The translations under genes were made by a program, and so were the position numbers. A model generated the notes under the pieces. The model did no database searches. It saw only the letters and a program-made list of their open reading frames with translations, and was not told the origin of the DNA. A stretch of DNA of 64,000 nucleotides, taken from assembly GCA_010645155.1 (NCBI GenBank), contig JAAGOF010000109.1, positions 906,358 to 970,357 of the forward strand, read 5' to 3'. Shown one piece after another: positions 34,968-44,918 of this stretch (its first letter is position 1; every line of letters starts with the position of its first letter). This DNA comes from Tigriopus japonicus. Taxonomy: Eukaryota > Arthropoda > Copepoda > Harpacticoida > Harpacticidae.

Positions 34968-36344
34968 GTTGGACAAGTTTGTTCTAACCGTGACTAAAAA
35001 ACCAGCGTTACCAGATGGTGTCATGCTTAGGCTGCCAAAAGTTATTTGTACTACTCCCTATAACGGGCCCTCACTGCCATTCTTTAAATCCATGTGAAAG
35101 CCATATTGTGTCACCTTTTAGCGTAAATTTTCTCGTTTTCGGTCTTTTCGTCTAGTTGTAAGATCGAAAATTTCAATCTCGCTATTGTTAGGTCGAAATA
35201 TTTTGTCATACACCGTCACTTTATAAACTTCATTGCTACAAACTTTTCAACACTGCCCTTTTCTGCCACTTTCCCCCGCCCACTGCCAATCTGCCAATCA
35301 AATTTTTCACTGCCACGTTGTTTTCTATTTTGCCATTTTCTGCCACTTTCTCCCGCCCACTGCCAACTTGCCAATCAATTTTTCCACTGCCACCATGTTT
35401 TCAATACTGCCACCTGGCATCGCTGTAAAGAACAGTCTTGCCAACAGTGTTATTGCTTTAGCTTGTTGGCCAGAAACCGGTTAAGTTTTCGTGGAACCAT
35501 TAAACTTTATCACCCGATTTTTTCCTGACAGTGAGATTACATATCAAATTATTTCAAATATTTTTTGTCAAAAAAATAGAACTAATAGTTTTTAGGCATA
35601 TAATTTCAATGGACCTAAACTTATAAACGCAATAAAAATAAAGTTGCTCCCCATTGAATTGTGGGTCCAAGCATGGTCCAAGATATGCCAAAATGTCCTT
35701 GGGTATTTGAATCCCAACTTAAAAAGCCATTCAAAACACCGTATGATTCTTCTAAGTAGAGGTGCCAAAATAAGCCTTAAAAAGTCTTTGTTTTTCCGAA
35801 TAAGTCCGATATTTTACCCTGCATGATATTCTGACCTAATGTGACATTCACTGCCTTTTGAAAATCGTTTAAAAGTTTGTGTTGAGCGAATCCTCGAGGA
35901 ATAGGCCCTTTGCGAATGATGTTCAATGCAGCTCGTATTTCTGCACCCTATCTTATTTTCCTTTTCGTGGTTTCTTCCCGGTCTTCTTTCCTTCCTTTCT
36001 TCCTTTTTCGACCCTATCCGCCGTTGACAGCGGTAAAGTATTGCCCGGAAAAATTTGCAACGTTTTGAGCTTAAAAAACAACAGATTTACAGGGAGGAGC
36101 AACTTGCTCAACCGGTTTTTGACAAAAAATCACTGTTATATCCGTAGACTCAGTAAAATGCTGATTCTTTTAAACGAGGTCTTTTTACTACTTAACAGGG
36201 GTTTGGGAACAGGAATTCAAGAAGTGATTCTTATAAGCGTGTGATTCTTTTATCCGGAGATTCTTATAAGCGTGGAGAACTGTACAACAATCGGCGTTTC
36301 CAGGGTTGATTATTTCTCGGGTATAAATATCACAATAGTCCTGG
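34968..36344. other. Intergenic between DBR1 copy A and ALKBH6
   Basis: It contains the DBR1 copy A promoter and a 77-bp tandem duplication (35259-35412, listed separately). A 16-base direct repeat GATTCTTATAAGCGTG occurs near 36224 and 36260. No other gene was recognised. Confidence 0.45.
35259..35412. repeat. 77-bp direct repeat, two copies, rich in CTGCCA
   Basis: Units start at 35259 and 35336 with TTTTCTGCCACTTTC(C/T)CCCG and continue through CCACTGCCAA, TGCCAATCAA and CACTGCCAC. CTGCCA is repeated many times within each unit, so the duplication may have grown from a shorter motif. Confidence 0.8.
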
Positions 36345-37079
36345 TTATTTCTTAACTATCTTTTTCCTGATTGTTAGAGAGTATCGCGTTCCTCTTCCTT
36401 GGAATCCGTGGTAAAAATTGGGATTAGGATTTGAGACATTATCCAACTGATCTTCCTTTGTTTCGTCGATGCCATGAAGATACTTGGAATAGAGATCTCG
36501 GGTCAGAACCAAGAGACTTCGCGGTTCCACCAACAAACTGAAATCTTTTCTCGCTTCCAAGCTATTATCCGGTTGTTCCTCGTCAAAATCGCGATAGAAA
36601 TTCAGCACGGTATGGGATCCCAATGAAATCGTGGTGATTACAGGATGATAAAGATCACCGTCAAAATGCGGCATTATTCCCTGACCGGGTAAATATTCAT
36701 TCAACAACACATTATTCGGCCGATTTTCCGGTTCAAATGCCCCCACGGTCATAATGTCATCAATGTGATCAGTCAGCCATTTCGGAATTGGTGTGGGAAA
36801 CAAAAGCCCCTAAAGAAACATGATTGATCACCAACAAGTAATCACCACTGTTTTTATTATTATTATTATTGTCATTTCCTCGCTCACCTTGGCCAAATCG
36901 GATTGAGTTCCGAAATTGAGGAGACGACGATTCGAGAGTTGCTGCCATTTGATCTTGGAAATTTTGCCAATTTCGTGCAAAAGGTACTTTTCTCGTTGGA
37001 CCGTGATGAAGTCAGGAATGTAGAAACCTAAATCAGGTATACCCTTGATCATGTGATCTTGAAGATTTATAGCAGCCAT
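36345..37079 (-). CDS. ALKBH6: ALKBH6, AlkB-family 2-oxoglutarate dioxygenase
   Basis: Two exons in coding order, 37079-36888 and 36809-36345, give 218 residues (human about 238). Matching family segments are FYIPDFIT, KWQQLSNRRLLNFG, NEYLPGQGIMPHFDG, TISLGSHTVLNFY, VEPRSLLVL, LHGI and RGTRYSLTIRK. The iron ligands H112, D114 (HFD) and H176 are intact, as is R206 for 2-oxoglutarate. The family is linked to nucleic-acid (tRNA/DNA) damage or modification; its substrate is not firmly established. The intron is only 78 bases. The gene sits between the two DBR1 copies on the same strand; its ATG is 70 bases after the DBR1 copy B stop. A degenerate copy lies at 57000-57320. Confidence 0.95.
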
Positions 37080-37149
37080 TCTGAAATAGGGAACCGAAGT
37101 TGTTCTTTTTAATAATACCGATCGGGGGATGCTTGCGCGGCACACAGGT

Positions 37150-38658
37150 TTATTCATCTTGATGCGAGTAAATGGATTGGTTTCGACGTTTGAGCTTCTT
37201 ATTTGGAACAGGTTCATCGAGTTTGGCACCGTCCTCTTCTCCTTTAGTATCAATAATAAACGAGCATTCGCCATTGTCGGAACTCTTGACGTCATCCACG
37301 GAATTCGACGAAGCGGCCTCAAATTTCGGAGCAGGGAGAACCATGGACTTTCTGGCAGGTTCTTTCATCTCTTGATTTTCAGTTTGATCTTCTTCTTCAT
37401 CGTCATAATCATCCCCTAAAGGAATCTCATCCTCGTTGAACGTCATGCAATTCAATCCTACGGCCCCGGAAGTTCCGGTTTGCTCCCGAATTTCCGATTG
37501 TGACATCAACATGGCTACCGGATTGGCGATCTGAAGTTTCTCCGTGAAATCCACCGTTTGGGGATTGAGCTCGAATTCCGACTGAGCAGTATGACGCAAG
37601 TCTCGCAGACTTTCTCGCTCGGGATTGAACGCGGGTGCAGATTTCTGAAAGTTCTTTGGGACTTGAAAATCCCCGTCAAAGATGCGTTCTACCTCTTGAA
37701 TTTCTTCACGGGTGGGTTGGAAATCGTGTCGATCGCTATAACCCGGACCAGGCATATGTTGAGTGCCACTGGCTACGGATAATAAATGATTCGTCGACTT
37801 TAAGATGGCCAACCAAGCCGGATCGTATTCGAGTTGAAGTTCACCGTTTTCGATTTCCGAGCCCACGGTTAAAATTTGAAGGAATCGCCGACGAGGTAAA
37901 CACTTGTCCAAGGCCAAGAATTTGGTACTCCGACCACCTTCATGCTCAATCAAGGCCGCGTATTTACAATGTAAATGGCCGGAAAACCAGTATTCCGGCT
38001 GAACAATGTCCAGAATTTCTCGGGCGGGTCGAGATCCCAGTTTGTGGGCCTGGACATCCTCGCGAAAATGCGGTTTAAAACGGAGCAGTTGCTCGAGATT
38101 GCCGAACTTATCGGCGTCTTCGGGCCAATCGTGACTCATAAGAATCTGAGGCGGATCTCGAGCCAATTGTTTCAAGCGAAACGCCTCCAAATTGCGGACA
38201 TGATAAGCGCTCCGTTGCGTTCCCCGGTCATACGGCGGTCGTTCAAAGTGGCCTTTGAGGTAGTTGTGGCCGTTATAAATCCCGGAGAGCCCGCCAATCC
38301 TGACCCCACCCACTTTGACCACCCCGGCATAGCCTAAATAGTAGATATTGGGCGCCACCCACCCGCCATACGGCAGTTCTTGCAACACATTACTGGCTTC
38401 GTGATTGCCCCCGATGAAAAGGGTGAGAATGGGCGCGATTTTCTCGCCCGAATAGTATTTATAAAACGAGCACATGTCCTTGTATTTGTCAGGTACGGCC
38501 ATGCATTGGAGATCGCGCAGGTTGCGGGTGGATTGAAAATCGCCGCAACACAAGAGCAAATCGATTTTCTGTCCGCCGTTTTGCGCTTCACATTCGGCGA
38601 TGGCCGCGTACGTCTCGTCCAGAGCACCGTGAGTGCAACCTTCGATGGCGATATGCAT
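37150..38658 (-). CDS. DBR1: Lariat debranching enzyme DBR1, copy B (full-length)
   Basis: Intronless, 502 residues from the ATG at 38658 (the frame is open upstream to 38835, and an ATG also sits at 38661). The chosen start gives the conserved MHIAIEGCTHGALDE beginning. Metal-site motifs are complete: C8/H10, CCGDFQ, GGNHEASN, SHDWP and WFSGHLHCKY. After the catalytic domain it has an acidic linker (DDYDDEEEDQTEN) and ends KKLKRRNQSIYSHQDE, like the C-terminal KRRNQ-Y box of vertebrate DBR1. By eye it is roughly two-thirds identical to copy A over the catalytic region. Codon use here is more GC-rich than in copy A. This is the better candidate for the ancestral-function copy. It is head-to-head with PMS2. 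Confidence 0.95.
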   Translation of the reverse strand: MHIAIEGCTHGALDETYAAIAECEAQNGGQKIDLLLCCGDFQSTRNLRDLQCMAVPDKYKDMCSFYKYYSGEKIAPILTLFIGGNHEASNVLQELPYGGWVAPNIYYLGYAGVVKVGGVRIGGLSGIYNGHNYLKGHFERPPYDRGTQRSAYHVRNLEAFRLKQLARDPPQILMSHDWPEDADKFGNLEQLLRFKPHFREDVQAHKLGSRPAREILDIVQPEYWFSGHLHCKYAALIEHEGGRSTKFLALDKCLPRRRFLQILTVGSEIENGELQLEYDPAWLAILKSTNHLLSVASGTQHMPGPGYSDRHDFQPTREEIQEVERIFDGDFQVPKNFQKSAPAFNPERESLRDLRHTAQSEFELNPQTVDFTEKLQIANPVAMLMSQSEIREQTGTSGAVGLNCMTFNEDEIPLGDDYDDEEEDQTENQEMKEPARKSMVLPAPKFEAASSNSVDDVKSSDNGECSFIIDTKGEEDGAKLDEPVPNKKLKRRNQSIYSHQDE

Positions 38659-39627
38659 CATGTGTATGAAGGCAAGAATTTGTTCGAGGCTGCTTTTGAC
38701 CGCATGCGGTTGACTGGTGGTTTGCTTGTTATGATTGGTTGGTTGGTGTATGTCAACAAAGGAGGTTGGGTGAGTCTTCATTTTGTGTCCAGCGTGACGA
38801 AAGTTTATGTTATTAAAGAGAACATCGTTGGCCAATCTCGGATTTTCTTTTAGTCAGAAAAGCTATTATGAAATTCCCAAAAGTTTATAGGCCAGTTTTG
38901 AGAGGCAAATGCAATGCTGAATATTTGGTTAAAATCGGTTAAATAAGCAAAAGGTCTATTATGTTACTTAAAACGTGCTTTAGAAGCAAAAATTTGAAAA
39001 ATATCTTTGACGAAAGTCTAACATGCACTGGGAGCAGCGCTATGCTATAATGATTCGGAAATCAATTCCGAGGATCTTTTGTCATTGGCCTTCTTGTTCG
39101 ACATACTCGAAGGATCAAACAAGAGGGCTTTTACATCAATTTACGTGAACGGATGAATAGATTTCGACTATGTTTAAGTAGACACACCCATAGGAGTCCT
39201 TGATAATTGTGTAGAAACATTGCTTAAGGTAGCTTCAAGCAACCAAACATGCAAAAGGATTTGTTTTAGCGGACCAACTTAGGCCAAAGCCATTTAGATT
39301 CTTTAAGAAGTCATCTTGTGATTCCACAGCACTACAGCTGAAATTTCTAAAAACCTAAAATAATCACGCCCTAAAATAACTTTGAAACGCAAAAATCTAC
39401 CGAAATACCCCCCAAAATTAGATTCTCTGCAAAAGAATTACCAAATAAAATGGTAAAATATATCTTTCATAAATAATTTGCATATCCGCCGGATATTATC
39501 CGGTCTCTATCCATCAGGAAGCACTGGTCACGCTTGATTTCTTCAAAAACAGCGGGACAAAAACCATCCTCAAAGGTGAAATAAATAAAAACATGTGAAA
39601 GAAAAGTTCAACTTAGGGAATGAGAAA
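38659..39627. promoter_or_regulatory. Divergent upstream region of DBR1 copy B and PMS2
   Basis: These 969 bases separate the ATGs of two oppositely oriented genes and should hold both promoters. No named element is recognisable. The only notable motif is a CCGGATATTATCCGG palindrome near 39487. Confidence 0.4.
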
Positions 39628-41964
39628 ATGGATCCAAAGCCTCGTTTTTCCCAATCCATTCAAAGAGTCGACTATGAAACCGTCCATCGGATATGTTCAG
39701 GACAGGTAAAGCTATACAAATGAACGATTCTTCAACCCACCTTACTACCTCCGAACCTCTTTATTCAACAATAACAGGTGGTTTTGACCTTGGGCACGGC
39801 TGTCAAGGAATTGATAGAAAACGGCCTCGATGCGGGGGCCAAATCCATCGAAGTCAAACTTATCGATCACGGGCTCACTCGGATTGAAGTCGCCGATGAT
39901 GGACACGGCATCGAGCCCGAAAACTTTCAAGCTCTAAGTATACTGGGATATGAAAAATGTACTTTATATGTGCAACACGTTTGAATTTCACTGATGATTT
40001 TAGCTATGAAACATCATACGTCCAAGATTCAAGCGTTTCACGATTTGGAATCCGTGGCAACTTTTGGATTTCGAGGCGAAGCTTTGAGTTCTCTGTGCGC
40101 TTTGAGTCGGCTCAAAGTGAGCACGCGACACGCCCACCAAAGTGTGGGCAGTGAGCTGACCTATGACGCCCAAGGAACCTTGACCCAAACCCAAAGTTTG
40201 GTGCGCAATTTGGGCACCACGGTCATTTTAGAAGGACTTTTCGAACCGATTCCGGTTCGAAGGAAAGAGTTGGAAAGAAATATTAAGCGAGAATTCGCCA
40301 AAATGATCCAAGTTTTGCAAGCCTACTGCTTGATATCGACTGGAGTCAGGTGGGTTTTGTAATGCATTTTTGTCTTCTGAAATGAGAACCATGATTGATA
40401 TTTCAGATTTTTTGCCACCAATTCGGTCAAGGACAAGAAACGCACGATTGCTCATACGGCTGGCAATGGTTTGCTCCAGGAGAATATCATAGATATCTTT
40501 GGCAGCAAACACTTTCAATCCCTTTTACCCTTCAAAGTCAAATCTCCGAGTTCGGAAGAGTTACAGTCTTTTGATATTAGCGATGTGGAACACGAACCCG
40601 ATATAAAACTCAAAGGTTTTATCTCTTCATGTTCGCATGGTTCGGGTCGTTCGGCGACGGATCGACAATTTTATTTTATCAACAATCGACCGTGTGATCC
40701 CATGAAGATCGCTAAATTGGTCAACGATGTCTATCATCAGTTCAATCGGCATCAATATCCTTTCGTGGTGTTGAATATTGAATTGCCCAAACAATCTGTG
40801 GATATCAATGTCACACCGGATAAACGACAGTTGCTTTTAGATCGGGAAAAATACTTACTGGCTACGCTTCAAGCTTCTTTAAAGAGTATGTTTGATCGAA
40901 TTCCGTCTGAAATTGGCACCCTCTCCAATTTCACGGAAACACGACCACTCCGAGAACCTTCTGAGAAGGTTGTTGACCTTCAGCAAAATATGGTCGTTTT
41001 CAGAGGCAAAGACTCCTTAAAAAGACCAAGTGAAAAGGTCATCAAGAGCGTTCCCGTGAAAGTGATCAAACTGGATTCTGAACCAAAACAAAGTGATGAA
41101 AAGTATGAGTACTGGAAATTAGGACCACCAGAACCCTCTGTAAAAATGGCGGAGGATTTGAAAGCTGTGATAGAAATCGATGATCATGGAGGCAAACCTA
41201 AGCAAAGAAAATCGATCGAAGCGCGATTTTGTCCGGATTTGTCAAAGAGGAATTTACAATTCAAATGGGAACGCAAAGTGGAATCGAATGACAAATCAGA
41301 CTCCGGCAAATTTCGTTCGTTTCTCGCCAAAATCGCCCCCGAAGACAATTCTCAAGCCGAGCAAGAGCTAACCCGCCATTTTGACCAAGCCAATTTCAAG
41401 GAAATGCAAATCTTGGGCCAGTTCAATCTCGGCTTTATCATTTGCCAATTGGCTGACGACCTTTTCATCGTGGATCAACACGCCTCAGACGAAAAGTACA
41501 ACTATGAAAGGTTACAAAAAGCCAATATTCTGGAGTCGCAAAACATGGTTCTTGCCCAACCTTTGTCATTGTCGGCTGCCGACGAAGGCATTCTTCTTGA
41601 TAACCTAGATATCTTTGAGAAGAACGGCTTCGAATTCGAAATCAATCTCGAATCCTCCGTTAATCGCATCAAGCTAACCCGAATTCCTCATTATCGCAAT
41701 TGGATTTTCGGCCAATCAGAAGTGGAAGAACTCATTTTTATGCTCACAGATGCTCCTCCGGAAAAGCGACTGTGTCGACCGAGTCGAGTTCAAGCCATGT
41801 TTGCATCTCGAGCTTGTCGGACAAGTGTCATGATTGGAACCGCTTTGAATCCGAACGAGATGCGTCGGATTATCGATCACATGAGTGAGATGGATCAACC
41901 TTGGCATTGTCCCCATGGACGTCCAACAATGCGTCATTTGATGAATTTGAACATGATTGTTTGA
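39628..41964 (+). CDS. PMS2: Mismatch repair endonuclease PMS2 (MutL alpha subunit)
   Basis: Four exons: 39628-39705, 39778-39937, 40004-40349 and 40407-41964, giving 713 residues (human 862; the linker is shorter). The N-terminal GHKL ATPase is shown by [10 protein letters not shown] (about 37-46), [16 protein letters not shown] and [10 protein letters not shown]. The transducer domain includes [16 protein letters not shown] and [10 protein letters not shown]. The C-terminal endonuclease motif is [12 protein letters not shown] (about 551-562). The zinc-site segments [18 protein letters not shown] and [10 protein letters not shown] are present. It acts with MLH1 in the nucleus to nick the mismatched strand. 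The frame ends LMNLNMIV, close to the family end. Convergent with COX6B, 203 bases between stops. Confidence 0.96.
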
Positions 41965-42001
41965 TGCGAAAGAAATGAGGACCATCATTACTGGATCATC
42001 T

Positions 42002-42007
42002 TTTATT
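42002..42007 (-). promoter_or_regulatory. COX6B polyadenylation signal near the PMS2 3' end
   Basis: A minus-strand AATAAA lies 161 bases beyond the COX6B stop and only 38 bases past the PMS2 stop. If used, the COX6B mRNA would end at about 41980, so the two 3'UTRs overlap. Confidence 0.6.
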
Positions 42008-42167
42008 GGCTTCTCAAAGGTTGTTATCAGCAGCTTGGTCGTACTGTACTACGAATCAAATTCAGGTTGATGTCGAGATCCCCGAAGCTAGCTGTATGTA
42101 CACACATTTGGGAACAGAAATGACGCACTACGAGACGAATTAGGAGGCTGAGAAGGAGGCTGAAGAT

Positions 42168-43609
42168 CTACAGCTTCACAGGGAAGGTGTTGTTCTCCAA
42201 TTGCTCGTCCCATTTCTCGCTCCACTCGTTGGGACAGAGGAACTTGTAATTGCGCTCAAAGAACTTGCACGGCTTGTAATCCTCGCCACGCAGTTTAACA
42301 CACCGGTGGAAATCCACGTAGTTTTGGAAACAGTTCCTGAAACGAAGGCCAAACCGTGAGAAGAGATCTTGCGTTTTCTTTTATTTCTTGACAATTTCGT
42401 AGAACAATCCCTTTTCAAGCCAATTTTAATGTTATTAGTGACAAAAGAGTTATTTAACTTTGTTTAACGCCCACGATGTACTTTGGGGGCTTTACTAGCA
42501 ATTTCTTATGAAATTAAATGCGTGCCATCACGACGCAAATGAGAGATGCAATGGGATAGGGTTTCCGTTTACAAAGCTATCCCACCTTTGACTAATATTG
42601 AATCTCGAACTTTCATCAGCTGTTGTGAGACGTTTTCCATTTGAGATACCCAAAATACAAGTTAAGACTCGGAAGAAAATGCTACACTCTCTAACTGGTT
42701 TTACCCAAGAGCCCGGTTTTCTACAAAGGGCCTATTATTTTGAATGACAACGGCTATATTCTCATGAATTTTCAAACTTGAAATTACACTTCTTTTACGG
42801 CGCCTAGATGCCTTAAAAGGTCTTTAAAATGCAAAAAAACTCTAGACTGGCCAAAGTCTCCCGAGCCACCTAGCTTTGCCGAACGAGCCCATTTCTTAGA
42901 CGGAATCCGCTCGCGATAACATCTTTAAAGTACTCACTCAAATCTTTGATATCATGGCCCTTGATTGACGATGCTGGTCTAACCTAAAGTAGTCTCACCT
43001 AACCTTATTTAGACCCGAGAGATGTGACGTCACTGCTCATGAAGCTTCGAATCCGTTAAAAATTGCCCTTCTATCGCCCCTCCTGCCAGTTCTCCATAGA
43101 AACTACCTCGTCATGAACTCAAGTATCAAACCTCAAGCCCGCCACGCCCACATTTTTATGACCATTATTCTAGGAACTCGGATTGCCAACCTTTTACAAA
43201 CCTATCCTATCCTAACCTCCCTAAACCTGGCCACATCATTAAATATTGTTACTTCTCTCGTTTATGGCATCTGAGTTCCTAAGAATGACGCCCATATCAC
43301 ATTAGACATAGAAACTTTCTCCTATCCATACAAACTAAGGCTACTTTCCGCATCAATTCAAGGTTGTTGGGTCAATTTGATCCTTCAATGAATAAGAGAA
43401 GGAGGGCGTGGTGGGTAGATGGGTGGATTAGTTAGGTGGGTGGACGAGTGACTGACTCACTTGGTTTGATTCTGATTGGGGAATCGGGAATCGGCGGGCG
43501 GGTTGGCCGCGATGATCTTTTGCTTGATCTCTTCTTCCGACAAACCCGCGAACTTTTGCGAGAAGGGAATGGCTCCCTCGGGACGAGTCACTTCCACTCC
43601 GGACGACAT
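42168..43609 (-). CDS. COX6B: Cytochrome c oxidase subunit 6B
   Basis: Two exons in coding order, 43609-43461 and 42336-42168, give 105 residues. The junction K50 (AA|G) rebuilds [21 protein letters not shown], which closely follows the COX6B consensus. The CHCH cysteines fit the family: C52-x9-C62 and C73-x10-C84, the pattern imported into the intermembrane space by the Mia40 relay. The end is NNTFPVKL. The N-terminus is about 20 residues longer than vertebrate COX6B1. The protein sits on the intermembrane face of complex IV, bridging the monomers. The intron (42337-43460, 1124 bases) holds no recognised gene. It was missed by simple ORF length because both exons are short. Confidence 0.95.
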
Positions 43610-44918
43610 CTTTGTTCAATTCAACCGCGGAAAAACGAGGAAACGAGAGATCCAATCGACCGATGACCAACTACAATCTGCACTGGAATCGATCATGAAA
43701 GTCAGGCTTGCTCACTTCTGAAGGCGTTTTGAGGTCATTTTTTTCGACTGGCTGATGGAAGACAGTGGTGATGGTTATTTCTATAATTTAGGAAAACATA
43801 CCTGAGCCAGGTTTACAAATCAGTTTCCACTTAGGGGGACTTTAAGGAGGAACAACCAGTTTTGTCAGTAGTTATCTACTTTTGTCACTTTAGGCAAAAA
43901 TGGTCTAAAGTTCGATTGTTTGGCAGCCCTGAAAGGACGAACGAATCGACTCAGCTGATGCACGACAGAACGAACGAATGAACCCAGGATCGCTGACAAC
44001 ATGGCGGAGATGAACAGCGTGACCGGAAAAAATATCCCTTCAAAATGCTGAATTACGTTTAATTCGTCGTTTATGTGTTGTATTGAATGAATACAGACAC
44101 TCCATTCAAGTTTAAACGGTCAGATTCATAATTTTTGGCTAATAGCAGCCAATATCGTAATATTTATCTCTTGATAATTTTGTCAATTCTTTCCTAACGC
44201 AAGCCAAGAATGATAACCTAACCTAACCTTACTTAGATTTGGATCTCATGACGAGAATGATTTAATCGATCTGACGCTAACGCCGAGCATTGTTTTTCAT
44301 CATCCGAAAATATCTCTTAGAATAACGACGTTTGGTGACTTATCAATATTCCCATAAGCACTCAAGGTGGTGGGGTCAAACTTGAACGACTTCACGTTGG
44401 CCCACCCTGATGAGGTTGCGTGCATTTCGAATCTCGGAAATGTTCCGTAGCTCTATTTGATGAAGCACATGTAAAACTATCATCTTCAGAAAAGCGCACT
44501 ATAATAAAAGAGTACAATCATAAAATGCCTTATTAAGTGCTTTTTTTTATTTGGTAAAGGCGGAGTTATATAAAACATTTTATGCCGAGTGTCGAGACAA
44601 ACTTCGAAATCGGTGAAAAAAGCTTAAGAATGGTTCATGACAAGATTCAGTCACTTCGAGTTCCATTTCCTTCTCAGGCACCGTTTTATCCAAAAGTGAT
44701 GTATGATCTTTGTTTTGTGTAAATCTATGCATTTGACGGAATCGGCGAGTTATTTTCACAAAAAAGACATTGAAAATACCACAGTTTATGACTGAACTCT
44801 TTTTTCCAATGCTATCACCCAACCTATTTTAAGAAAAAGCGGAGGGAAATAACAACAACAACCTACAATCTGTTTCTCAACTTCAAACAGTTCATAAATA
44901 ATCTCGAGTTCTCTTGTA
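43610..44918. promoter_or_regulatory. Divergent intergenic region of COX6B and CDC16
   Basis: It holds both promoters. A short CCTAA run (AACCTAACCTAACCTTA at about 44217) recalls the arthropod TTAGG telomere repeat but is too short to interpret. A single transposon-end-like segment is at 44492-44530. No gene was recognised. Confidence 0.4.
44492..44530. repeat. Solo terminal-repeat fragment of the GAGTAC hAT-like family
   Basis: GCGCACTATAATAAAAGAGT followed by ACAATCATAAAATGCC closely matches the termini of the elements at 51673-52730 and 53777-55246. No partner end was found nearby, so it is a degraded or truncated copy. Confidence 0.5.

Noticed and set aside
42176..42418. 80-residue minus-strand ORF in the COX6B 3' exon
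   Set aside because: It is the wrong frame of the COX6B exon; the correct frame gives the CHCH motif and joins in phase to exon 1.
44216..44232. CCTAA repeats as an interstitial telomere (arthropod TTAGG)
   Set aside because: Only about three units, within chance expectation in this composition.
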